Assembly: GCA_040901795.1 (NCBI GenBank)
Contig: JBBDYH010000090.1
Span: 1-64,000 of the forward strand
DNA length: 64,000 nucleotides
From: JBBDYH01 sp040901795
GTDB lineage: Bacteria > Planctomycetota > Planctomycetia > Pirellulales > JALHPA01
Direction of reading: 5' to 3'
In this document: piece after piece, positions 7,289 through 14,593 of the stretch
Numbering within the stretch: the stretch's first letter is position 1
How the letters are laid out: every line of letters starts with the position of its first letter
The notes under the pieces: generated by a model
The model's input: only the letters and a program-made list of their open reading frames with translations
Databases searched by the model: none
What the model was told of the DNA's origin: nothing
Program-made: the position numbers and the translations under genes

Positions 7289-9280
7289 GTGTCATTCACT
7301 TCGTCGTTCGACGCCAAGGAGCAGATTCGCCAGGCGATCGACATTGTCGATCTCGCCGGGCAGTATCTGCAACTCCGCCGCGAAGGGCGGATCTACAAGG
7401 CGCTCTGTCCCTGGCACGACGACTCGCGCCCCAGCCTGCAAATCAACCCTGAGCGGCAATCGTTCAAGTGCTGGGTGTGTAACATCGGCGGCGATATCTT
7501 CAGCTTCTTGATGAAGATCGAGAACGTCGAATTTCCCGAAGCACTGGCGATGCTCGCTGAACGTGCGGGAGTCAGCCTGCAGCGTTCACGCGCAACAGCC
7601 CCGGCCGGCAGGCCGGGGTTGGCGAGCGGAGGACGTGATTCCCCCGATGACGCTGCTCCACCGGCGAATGATTCCAACGACAAACGCACGCTGTACCGCG
7701 TCGTGGCTTGGGCGGAGGAGCAATATCACCGCTGCCTATTAGAATCGGCCGACGCTGAAATCGCGCGTCGCTACCTCGACGAGCGCGGCCTCAGCACCGA
7801 AACGATCGCCAAATACAAGCTCGGTTTCGGGCCGCCGGCATGGGACTGGCTGCTGAGCCGAGCGCGTGTCGCTGGATTCAACGAAAAGGTGTTGGAGCGA
7901 GCCGGGCTCTGCAAGCCGAGACCGAATGGTCCTGGGCATTACGACTACTTTCGCGGGCGGGCGCTGTTCCCGATTCGCGATCCCCAAGGCCGCCCCGTCG
8001 CGTTTGGCGGCCGGATCCTGCCGCAGTTCGCGGAGCAAAACCCCGCCAAGTACATCAACTCGCCCGAAACGCCGCTATTCTCGAAGAGCAAGCTGCTGTA
8101 CGGGCTCGACACCGCCCGCGATGTGATTTCCAAATCACGGTGCGCAATCGTCATGGAAGGGTACACGGATGTCCTGATCGCACGGCAGTTTGGCATAGCC
8201 AATGCCGTCGCCGTGCTTGGCACCGCACTCAATCGCGAGCACATCCGTCCGACCGGACCGCTGCGTCGATATGCCGACTCGGTAACGCTGGTTCTGGACG
8301 GCGACGAGGCTGGTCAACGCCGCTCAAGTGAGATTCTTGAGCTATTCATTGCGGAATTGTTCGACCTGCGCGTTGCGACACTGCCCGACAATCTCGATCC
8401 GTGCGATTTCTTGCTTCAGCGCGGCGCAGAAGCATTCCAATCGGTCGTGGCTGAAGCTGTGGATGCGCTGGAACACGCGTTTCGCGTAACTACGCGCGGC
8501 CTCGATATTCGCCGCGAGCCGCACGAAGCCAATCGGGCGCTTGACCGAATGCTGCAAACGATCGCCAAGGCGCCGCGGCTGAGCGCCAACACGTCGAGCG
8601 ACCACTTGATACGCGAAGCAACGATGCTGGCTCGGCTGGCGCGCATGTTCGAGGTGCACGAGGAGTTGCTTCGCCGACGGATCGGCGACCTTCGCCGCAG
8701 CACGAGCGCCTCGGCACGGCCAAAGTTGCGAGGAGATAATTTCGTCGAAGTGGAGCCGCTGGCCCTTTCCGCTTGGGAACGAGAGCTTTTAGAGCTAGTG
8801 CTATTGGAGCCGGAATCGGTGCCGGCGATGGCTCAGGAGATTCGCGCTGATTCGCTGGTGGCCGATCACCTTCGGCTGGTGTACGCGCGGTGTTGCGATC
8901 TTGCCGCCGCCGGCATTACGCCGGACTTTGATCGGCTAATGATTGAGTTCGACGACGAACGCATCAAGAGCCTGTTGGTCGATGTCGAAGAGCAGGCGCG
9001 GCTGAAATCCGGCGGCCTGACGGCGCCGGGACGCCTGCGCGACCTGCTGGCGTGGCACCGGGGACAGCACAAGGAACTGGCTGTACAATCGCAGGCCCGT
9101 GCGTTGCGCGATGAGAAACTCAGCGACGACGAGGCCATGCAAGTGTTGCAGGAGTTGATTCAGCAAGAACGAAACCGCCGAGGTATTTCCGCGCCTACGG
9201 AGAGGCAGGGCCTCGGAGGGGGAATGACGAATGACGAAACCAGAATGACAAACGAAGCTCAAATGACCAATGACCAATGA
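7289..9280 (+). CDS. dnaG: DNA primase
   Basis: Primase that makes the RNA primers for replication. From a GTG at 7289 it is 663 residues. The CHC2-type zinc site is Cys40, His43, Cys61, Cys64 (LCPWHD ... KCWVCNIGGD). The N-terminal catalytic region follows (YLDERGLSTETIAKYKLGF, then FRGRALFPIRD, PVAFGGR and YINSPETPLF), then the TOPRIM core VMEGYTDV and LVLDGDEAGQ, and a helical C-terminal DnaB-binding region. An in-frame ATG at 7217 would add 24 residues translated from intergenic repeat sequence, so GTG 7289, preceded by CCAGGGGG, is preferred. The last about 18 codons and the stop come from an AATGAC repeat (MTNDETRMTNE...), so the natural C-terminus has been replaced or extended by repeat DNA. 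Confidence 0.93.
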   Translation: MSFTSSFDAKEQIRQAIDIVDLAGQYLQLRREGRIYKALCPWHDDSRPSLQINPERQSFKCWVCNIGGDIFSFLMKIENVEFPEALAMLAERAGVSLQRSRATAPAGRPGLASGGRDSPDDAAPPANDSNDKRTLYRVVAWAEEQYHRCLLESADAEIARRYLDERGLSTETIAKYKLGFGPPAWDWLLSRARVAGFNEKVLERAGLCKPRPNGPGHYDYFRGRALFPIRDPQGRPVAFGGRILPQFAEQNPAKYINSPETPLFSKSKLLYGLDTARDVISKSRCAIVMEGYTDVLIARQFGIANAVAVLGTALNREHIRPTGPLRRYADSVTLVLDGDEAGQRRSSEILELFIAELFDLRVATLPDNLDPCDFLLQRGAEAFQSVVAEAVDALEHAFRVTTRGLDIRREPHEANRALDRMLQTIAKAPRLSANTSSDHLIREATMLARLARMFEVHEELLRRRIGDLRRSTSASARPKLRGDNFVEVEPLALSAWERELLELVLLEPESVPAMAQEIRADSLVADHLRLVYARCCDLAAAGITPDFDRLMIEFDDERIKSLLVDVEEQARLKSGGLTAPGRLRDLLAWHRGQHKELAVQSQARALRDEKLSDDEAMQVLQELIQQERNRRGISAPTERQGLGGGMTNDETRMTNEAQMTNDQ

Positions 9281-9372
9281 CCAAAGCGCGCTGATGCACG
9301 CAACAGTCGTCATTGGGATTTAGTCATTGGTCATTCGTTTGTCATTCGAATTTCGGCCTTCGTCATTCACAA
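9222..9372. repeat. AATGAC / GTCATT inverted repeat array between dnaG and rpoD
   Basis: The left half carries AATGACGAATGACGAAAC and AATGACCAATGACCAATGA units on the plus strand. The right half (about 9310-9370) carries the complement: GTCATTGG, TTAGTCATTGGTCATTCG, TTTGTCATTCG, TTCGTCATTC. The whole can fold into a long imperfect hairpin. The left half supplies the dnaG stop codon. Related blocks lie at 7200-7270 and 11073-11190. Confidence 0.8.
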
Positions 9373-9417
9373 CAACGTGTCCAGTCCCGGCGCGCCGGGA
9401 CGCCAAGGAGGGAACCT

Positions 9418-11058
9418 ATGGACCACATGGACGACGATCTCAAGGCGTTGATCTCGCACGGCAAAACTCAGGGGTTTCTCACCTACGACGAAGTCAACGA
9501 GTATCTTCCCGATGAAGCGGTCACGCCCGAGAAGCTCGACAATTTGCTGGCGGCTCTGGACGAGCTGGGCATCGAGTTGGTGACGGATGCGCCGGGCGCC
9601 GAAAAGAAGGGCGCTTCGATTGGAACAGACGATGAGACCGAGTTGGCCATTCCCGCCGACCAGCTTCCCAAGCTCAGCGATGACCCGATCCGCATGTACC
9701 TCTCGCAGATGGCGGAGATCCCGCTCTTGACCCGCGAGCAGGAGATCTCGTTGGCGAAGAAGATCGAGGTCACGCGGAAGCGATTTCGTCGCTCGGTGTT
9801 GGGCTGCAACTACACCATGCAGGCAACGATCGAGACCTTGGAAAAGGTTTACGAGGGCCTGCTGCCCTTCGACCGCACGATCAAGGTCTCGCTTACCGAG
9901 CGGCTGACGAAAGAGCAGATCATGGCCCGCATGCCGCACAACCTGCGTACGCTGCGGGAGCTGTTGCGGCAGAATCGCGCCGATTTCCGCAAGCTGATCA
10001 GCAAGAAAACGCCGCGCGTGGAGTGGACGGAAGCCCACAAGCGCTTTTGCCGCCGCCGGCTGAAGTGCCTGACGCTGGTCGAGGAGCTCAGCCTGCGGAC
10101 ACGGCGCGTACAGCCGATGGTCAAGCACCTGGACGAGTTCGATCGACGCATGGAATATCTGCGGCAGCGGATCGCTCAGCTTCGTCCCGCCGGCCGCAGT
10201 CAGGAGCTGACCCATGCGCGCCGCGAGCTGCGCGACCTGCTATTGCAAACGCTCGAGAGCCCGCGCAGCCTGCGCAATCGCCGGGCGATCATCAAGCGGC
10301 AATTCGACGACTACGAGAACGTCAAGCGGCAGCTCTCCAGCGGCAACTTGCGGCTGGTTGTTTCGATTGCCAAGAAGTACCGCAATCGCGGCCTGAGCTT
10401 TCTCGACCTGATCCAGGAAGGCAACACCGGCCTGATGCGCGCGGTGGACAAATACGAGTACCGCCGCGGCTACAAGTTCAGCACGTACGCCACCTGGTGG
10501 ATCCGACAGGCCATTACCCGGGCGATTGCCGATCAGGCCCGCACCATTCGCATCCCGGTGCATATGATCGACGTGTTGTCGCGCTTGCGAAATGTGGCCA
10601 AGCGGCTGCAACAGGAGCTGAAGCGCGAGGCGACGGTCGAAGAGATCGCCGCGCAGGCCGACGTGAGCATCGAGGAAGCGCGGCGCGTGCTCAATATCGG
10701 CCGGCATCCGGTTAGCCTCGATCGCCCGGTGGGCGAGAGCGAAGACAGCAGCTTCGGCGAGTTCATTGAAGACGGCGGCACGGAGACGCCCGTCCATTCT
10801 GCGAATAACGGCATTCTTCGCGACCGGATCGAAGGCTTGCTCAAGACGCTCACCTACCGCGAACGGCAGATCATCCGCCTACGCTACGGGCTCGTGGACG
10901 GATACACGTACACGCTCGAAGAAGTTGGGCGGATCTTCAAGGTGACGCGGGAACGCGTGCGCCAGATCGAAGCCAAGGCGGTCGCTAAGCTGCAACATCC
11001 GGTGCGCTGCCACCACCTGGAAGGGTTTTTGCCGCCGCTGGCAGCCGCCGCGGGGTAA
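9418..11058 (+). CDS. rpoD: RNA polymerase primary sigma factor (sigma-70 family)
   Basis: A 546-residue primary sigma factor. Region 1.1 is recognisable at the N-terminus (LISHGKTQGFLTYDEVNEYL), and region 1.2 as DDPIRMYLSQMAEIPLLTREQE. Region 2 holds NLRLVVSIAKKYRNRGLSFLD, IQEGNTGLMRAVDKYEYRRG and YKFSTYATWWIRQAITRAI. Region 4 ends with TYTLEEVGRIFKVTRERVRQIE. ATG 9418 follows CCAAGGAGGGAACCT, a strong ribosome-binding site; an upstream in-frame ATG at 9313 would translate repeat DNA. The dnaG-rpoD order recalls the macromolecular synthesis operon of other bacteria, here without rpsU. Confidence 0.95.
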   Translation: MDHMDDDLKALISHGKTQGFLTYDEVNEYLPDEAVTPEKLDNLLAALDELGIELVTDAPGAEKKGASIGTDDETELAIPADQLPKLSDDPIRMYLSQMAEIPLLTREQEISLAKKIEVTRKRFRRSVLGCNYTMQATIETLEKVYEGLLPFDRTIKVSLTERLTKEQIMARMPHNLRTLRELLRQNRADFRKLISKKTPRVEWTEAHKRFCRRRLKCLTLVEELSLRTRRVQPMVKHLDEFDRRMEYLRQRIAQLRPAGRSQELTHARRELRDLLLQTLESPRSLRNRRAIIKRQFDDYENVKRQLSSGNLRLVVSIAKKYRNRGLSFLDLIQEGNTGLMRAVDKYEYRRGYKFSTYATWWIRQAITRAIADQARTIRIPVHMIDVLSRLRNVAKRLQQELKREATVEEIAAQADVSIEEARRVLNIGRHPVSLDRPVGESEDSSFGEFIEDGGTETPVHSANNGILRDRIEGLLKTLTYRERQIIRLRYGLVDGYTYTLEEVGRIFKVTRERVRQIEAKAVAKLQHPVRCHHLEGFLPPLAAAAG

Positions 11059-11072
11059 GTTGCGGCCGGCGA

Positions 11073-11190
11073 TGAATTGACCAATGACCAAGTCCCAGTG
11101 ACCAATTGATCCGGCGTCTTGCGCCCCCTTTGGTCATTGGACATTGGTCATTTGGATTTCGTTTGTCATTCGGACTTCGTCATTCGGGCC
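11073..11190. repeat. AATGACC / GGTCATT inverted repeat downstream of rpoD
   Basis: GAATTGACCAATGACCAAG and AGTGACCAATTGA on the left face TTTGGTCATTGGACATTGG, GTCATTTGGATTTCG and GTCATTCGGACTTCG on the right. This is the same family as the array before rpoD, so rpoD is bracketed by two copies. It may help end transcription or stabilise mRNA ends; it encodes nothing. Confidence 0.75.
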
Positions 11191-11277
11191 TTCTGGTTTT
11201 CCCAACTACTGTCCGATTCCGGAACTAGCAGGTACATTAGAGTCATCTGCGTAAAAACACCCGGAAGAGGATTCCAT

Positions 11278-12000
11278 ATGTCGTTAACGGCTGCGGCGCT
11301 GCGGGAGCTGCATCGCCTTCACCAACAACTGGGCGACTTGCGTGACCGGCTGGAGCGCGGGCCCAAGCAAGTCCGCGTGCGGCAGGCGAACGTAGCCCAG
11401 GCGGAGGAGAAACTGGCCCACGCGCACGCGGAGGTCAAAGCCGGCCGCATTCTGACCGATCAAAAGCAACTGCAATTAAAAACCGGCGAAGCCAAGATCG
11501 CCGATCTGAAGGGCAAACTGAACGCCGCCCAGACCAACCGCGAATACCAAGCGCTCAAGGAGCAAATCGCGGCCGCCGAAATGGCCAATAGCGTCTTGGC
11601 GGACGAGATCCTGGAGGCGCTCGAAAAGGTTGATCAGCTCAAGCTGGGCATTCATGAGGCCGACGAGACGTTGGCCAAAACCAAGGAGGAGCTGGCCAAG
11701 GCTCAACAAACGGTGGCCACTCAGGAGGAGACGCTGCTGGGCGAACGGCGGCGCGTCGAGGCGAATCTCAAGGAAGCCGAGGAGGCCCTGCCGGCTGATT
11801 TTCGCGACGCCTACAACCGCATCGTCAAAGCCAAAGGGCAAGACGCCATGGCCCCCGTCGAGGGGGAGAGTTGCGGAGGATGCTACCAGAATCTGACTAC
11901 GAACATGATCACCGATCTGATGATGTCGCGGGTGGTGTTCTGCAAGATCTGCGGTCGGCTGTTGTACCTGCCGGAGGACCGCGCGCCGGGACAGCGGTAG
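11278..12000 (+). CDS. C4-type zinc ribbon, coiled-coil protein (zf-RING_7/CT398 family)
   Basis: A 240-residue protein with a long coiled coil (about 5-180, rich in Glu, Lys, Ala and Gln) and a C-terminal four-cysteine zinc ribbon: CGGC at 199-202 and CKIC at 222-225. This is the architecture of the family once called DUF164. Members are widespread in bacteria and are thought to bind nucleic acids or secretion/flagellar partners, but no general function is settled. ATG 11278 follows GGAAGAGGATTCC; an upstream in-frame start at 11119 would translate repeat DNA. Confidence 0.85.
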   Translation: MSLTAAALRELHRLHQQLGDLRDRLERGPKQVRVRQANVAQAEEKLAHAHAEVKAGRILTDQKQLQLKTGEAKIADLKGKLNAAQTNREYQALKEQIAAAEMANSVLADEILEALEKVDQLKLGIHEADETLAKTKEELAKAQQTVATQEETLLGERRRVEANLKEAEEALPADFRDAYNRIVKAKGQDAMAPVEGESCGGCYQNLTTNMITDLMMSRVVFCKICGRLLYLPEDRAPGQR

Positions 12001-12037
12001 GCTATTTCTTCGACATGTCATCGAACTGGTTTCACAG

Positions 12038-12463
12038 ATGGGACTGCCTCAGTCCTTAGGCGGAAGACGTTTTTATCGCTGTGCCATGCAGCGCCTGGAT
12101 GAGGCGCAACTACTTTTGAAACATGGATCAGTTACAATTGGCGCAATGTACCTCGCCGGCTACGCAGTGGAGTGCATGCTCAAGGCGTTGATCTTTAGTT
12201 CGATACCGGAGTCGCGGCATGGTGAATTGTTGGACGTATGGCGACGAGAGAGACGCGGCCATGACCTGGAAGGGCTGCGCGAAGAATACCTGAGGTCAGG
12301 GGGTGCTCGTTTTCCGAGAGAGTTCGTCCGTCAATTCAGCTTGGTAGCAGGTCTGTGGGACGTCAATCTGCGGTACGAGCCAAGACGTGTGCCGGTGAAG
12401 GAGCTATTCACTTTCATTGACGCAGCGCGCGATATCGTTGAATTGGTTGAAAGGAGGTTGTGA
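12038..12463 (+). CDS. HEPN domain protein
   Basis: A 141-residue all-helical protein. RFYRCAMQRLDEAQLLLKHG, then AMYLAGYAVECMLKAL, then RRGHDLEGLREEY are typical of HEPN domains. Arg70 and His75 form an R-x4-H pair, the RNase signature of many HEPN toxins. Its stop abuts the ATG of the next gene, so the two are an operon. HEPN proteins often pair with nucleotidyltransferase antitoxins; here the partner is instead BolA-like. Ribonuclease or sugar/nucleotide-binding roles are both possible. Confidence 0.75.
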   Translation: MGLPQSLGGRRFYRCAMQRLDEAQLLLKHGSVTIGAMYLAGYAVECMLKALIFSSIPESRHGELLDVWRRERRGHDLEGLREEYLRSGGARFPREFVRQFSLVAGLWDVNLRYEPRRVPVKELFTFIDAARDIVELVERRL

Positions 12464-12790
12464 ATGAGTTCGCAAGTTCGGATACGCGGTTCCATAGATT
12501 CGACGACTCAAGCGATCCAAGCAGCGCTAATTAACTATTTGGTGGCTCATCCCTCGGCAGATATTGAATTGTACCGCCGAAACTCAGTTTCAGTACGCAT
12601 TCGAATCGTGGATCCAGGCTTTCATGGCTTGGATCAAGTGGATCGCCACGAGCAAGTGTGGCAGTATCTGGATAACCTACCAGAAGACGTCGTAAGCGAT
12701 ATCTCGATGGTCGTGCTGCTGACGCGGCAAGAGACTGCCGAATCGTTAGCGAATCTCGAATTTGAAGACGCCTCGCGTACGCTGATTTAA
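12464..12790 (+). CDS. BolA-like small protein paired with the HEPN gene
   Basis: A 108-residue protein. From about residue 40 it reads SVSVRIRIVDPGFHGL, then VDRHEQVWQYLDNL, then DVVSDISMVVLLTRQE. That order (strand, 'F-x-G-L', 'R/H' helix, hydrophobic strand, 'LT-x-x-E') resembles the alpha/beta core of BolA proteins, though the match is by eye. Translation starts on the base after the HEPN stop codon, implying a coupled pair. A terminator follows at 12871-12904. If real, it could be the antitoxin or adaptor of the HEPN protein. Confidence 0.6.
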   Translation: MSSQVRIRGSIDSTTQAIQAALINYLVAHPSADIELYRRNSVSVRIRIVDPGFHGLDQVDRHEQVWQYLDNLPEDVVSDISMVVLLTRQETAESLANLEFEDASRTLI

Positions 12791-12870
12791 TCGTTGCCAA
12801 TTAGCAATGCGGCTCCGTATCCTGCGTGAGAGCTTTACAGGCAGTCAATCCTAAGCCAGAATAGCATCCT

Positions 12871-12904
12871 CGGTCCCCGCGAAAGCCAGGGACCGCATTT
12901 TTTT
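12871..12904 (+). terminator. Intrinsic terminator after the HEPN/BolA-like pair
   Basis: CGGTCCC (12871-12877) pairs with GGGACCG (12889-12895), with an 11-base loop, followed after CA by seven T residues (12898-12904). This is a standard Rho-independent terminator. It separates the pair from greA. Confidence 0.85.
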
Positions 12905-12955
12905 GCGCCCCGTCAACGCAATTACCCACTCAACGCAATTCAACGTGGTGCTGCG

Positions 12956-13435
12956 ATGTCCGAACTCATCCCGATGACGCGCGCGGGTTTCGATAAGCTG
13001 AAGGGCGACCTAGCCCAACTGGAACAGGTCGAAATGCCAAAAATCCAGCAGCGCATCGCTACGGCGCGGGGCGAGGGGGACCTCAGCGAGAACGCCGAGT
13101 ACCACGGCGCCCGCGAGTCGCAGGGACTGCTGCAAGCGAAGATCAACCTGCTGCGCGACAAGTTGGCGCGGGCGTCGATCGTCGATATCTCGAAGGTGAA
13201 TCGCGAGCAGGTCTCCTTTAGCGCGACGGTCGTGGTCCGCGACCTCGACTTCGGCGACGAAGAGACGTTTGTGTTAGTGGGCGCCGGCGAGGAGGACTAC
13301 GACTCCGGCAAGATCAATGTGACCAGTCCACTTGCTCAGGGTCTGCTGGGCCGCAAAGTCGGCGACAAGGTGGAGATCCCGGTGCCGGCAGGGACCATGA
13401 AGTTTGAGATCAAAGAGATCAAGTATGAGGAGTAG
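12956..13435 (+). CDS. greA: Transcription elongation factor GreA
   Basis: A 159-residue GreA. It enters the RNA polymerase secondary channel and stimulates cleavage of backtracked RNA. The N-terminal coiled coil carries the tip motif GEGDLSENAEYHGARE, with the acidic residues Asp42 and Glu45. The C-terminal FKBP-like domain holds SPLAQGLLGRKVGD and ends FEIKEIKYEE. Length and both domains are complete. It is preceded by a terminator, so it should have its own promoter in 12905-12955. Confidence 0.95.
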   Translation: MSELIPMTRAGFDKLKGDLAQLEQVEMPKIQQRIATARGEGDLSENAEYHGARESQGLLQAKINLLRDKLARASIVDISKVNREQVSFSATVVVRDLDFGDEETFVLVGAGEEDYDSGKINVTSPLAQGLLGRKVGDKVEIPVPAGTMKFEIKEIKYEE

Positions 13436-13493
13436 GGTTCGGGGTTCAGCGCCGAATGGGGAATGCCGGAATGGGGAATGGGGAATCATCCCT
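13436..13493. repeat. GGGGAATG repeat between greA and a convergent gene
   Basis: Short repeated units GAATGGGGAATGCCGGAATGG and GGGGAATGGGGAATC fill the gap. This is another low-complexity intergenic family; it codes for nothing. Confidence 0.6.
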
Positions 13494-13796
13494 TCACTTC
13501 GCGGTTGGCGCCGCGGATAGTCTTTCGCGCAACTGCTCAACGGTGATTCCGCGTATGAGGAACTTCTTCTGCGGCGACGTTTGACCGCTCACAAGCTCGA
13601 TCTGAGAGCGGCGTACGGCAAGCGTCTTGGCGAGCAGCTCAACAATCGCCTGGTTGGCTTTGCCCTTCTCAGCCACTTGAGTGACGGAGACTTTGAGCGC
13701 TCCCCGGTGCTCGCCGCGGAGACCGTTGGCGCGGCTTCCGGGTTGCGCTCGAACCGGCAGGACGACGCCCTCCGCGTGCGGCTCGATGGCGATCAT
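13494..13796 (-). CDS. YggU/DUF167 family protein (UPF0235)
   Basis: A 100-residue member of the DUF167/UPF0235 family, function unknown. Family marks are LPVRAQPGSRANGL near the N-terminus, LKVSVTQVAEKGKANQAIVELLAK in the middle and ELVSGQTSPQKKFLI after it. The start codon overlaps the end of the YggS gene by four bases, as often seen for yggS-yggU neighbours. Confidence 0.88.
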   Translation of the reverse strand: MIAIEPHAEGVVLPVRAQPGSRANGLRGEHRGALKVSVTQVAEKGKANQAIVELLAKTLAVRRSQIELVSGQTSPQKKFLIRGITVEQLRERLSAAPTAK

Positions 13797-14515
13797 GGCT
13801 CGAGCCCTTCAAAAAGCGCTGAACCAACACGGACGATGGTTGCGCCCTCTTCGATGGCGATCTCGTAGTCGCCGCTCATACCCATCGAAAGCTCATCAAG
13901 CGACACGTCTTCAGGTCGTTCACGACGCAATTGATCGCGTATTTCGCGGAGGGCCGCGAAATTCCCCCGCGCGACAACATCGTCGCCTTCGCGGGCCGCC
14001 ATGCACATCAACCCGCGCACCGACACGTGGTCAAGTGCGGCAATGCTCGACAGCGCCCGGGCGACGTCTTCGGCCGTAAACCCGTGCTTGGTGGCATCGC
14101 CCGATACGTTGACCTCGATAAGCACCGGCACACGACGGTCTTGCCTGGCGGCGGCCTCGTCGATCGCCTGCAATAGTCGAACGCTGTCGGCGGAGTGAAT
14201 TAGCGAGACGAGCGGCAGAGTTGTTTCCACTTTGTTGCGCTGAAGGTGGCCGACAAGATGCCAACGAACGGTTGTTAATTCCGCATTGTGGTGCGCAGAC
14301 GACGCGGCAAGGGCGGCGGCTTTGGCTCGCAGCGCTTGGGGCCGCGCTTCGCCAAGGTCGCGGCAGCCGGCTTCGACAAGCTCATAAACCAGGTCGTCGG
14401 CCGCGTACTTGGTCACCGCGACCAGCGTGATATCCTCCGGCAAGCGACCGCTGCAGCGCGCCGCTGCGGCGATTCGCTCGCGAACCCGCGCGAGATTCTC
14501 TAGCAGTCGGGACAT
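13793..14515 (-). CDS. YggS/PROSC-type pyridoxal 5'-phosphate homeostasis protein
   Basis: A 240-residue single-domain PLP-binding barrel protein that buffers PLP and affects amino-acid homeostasis; it has no known enzyme activity. The PLP lysine is Lys36 in LVAVTKY. Other family segments are DLGEARPQ, WHLVGHLQRNK, IHSADS, VLIEVNVSGDATKHGF and the C-terminal LSMGMSGDYEIAIEEG followed by VRVGSALF. It is the upstream gene of a two-gene unit with the YggU protein. Confidence 0.93.
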   Translation of the reverse strand: MSRLLENLARVRERIAAAARCSGRLPEDITLVAVTKYAADDLVYELVEAGCRDLGEARPQALRAKAAALAASSAHHNAELTTVRWHLVGHLQRNKVETTLPLVSLIHSADSVRLLQAIDEAAARQDRRVPVLIEVNVSGDATKHGFTAEDVARALSSIAALDHVSVRGLMCMAAREGDDVVARGNFAALREIRDQLRRERPEDVSLDELSMGMSGDYEIAIEEGATIVRVGSALFEGLEP

Positions 14516-14593
14516 GCAATAGTGCGCGCCGTGATCGGGGGACTCCCGTCGCCCCGCTCGCCGATTTTGTCCGTCGTCCTTGTATTTCTATCC

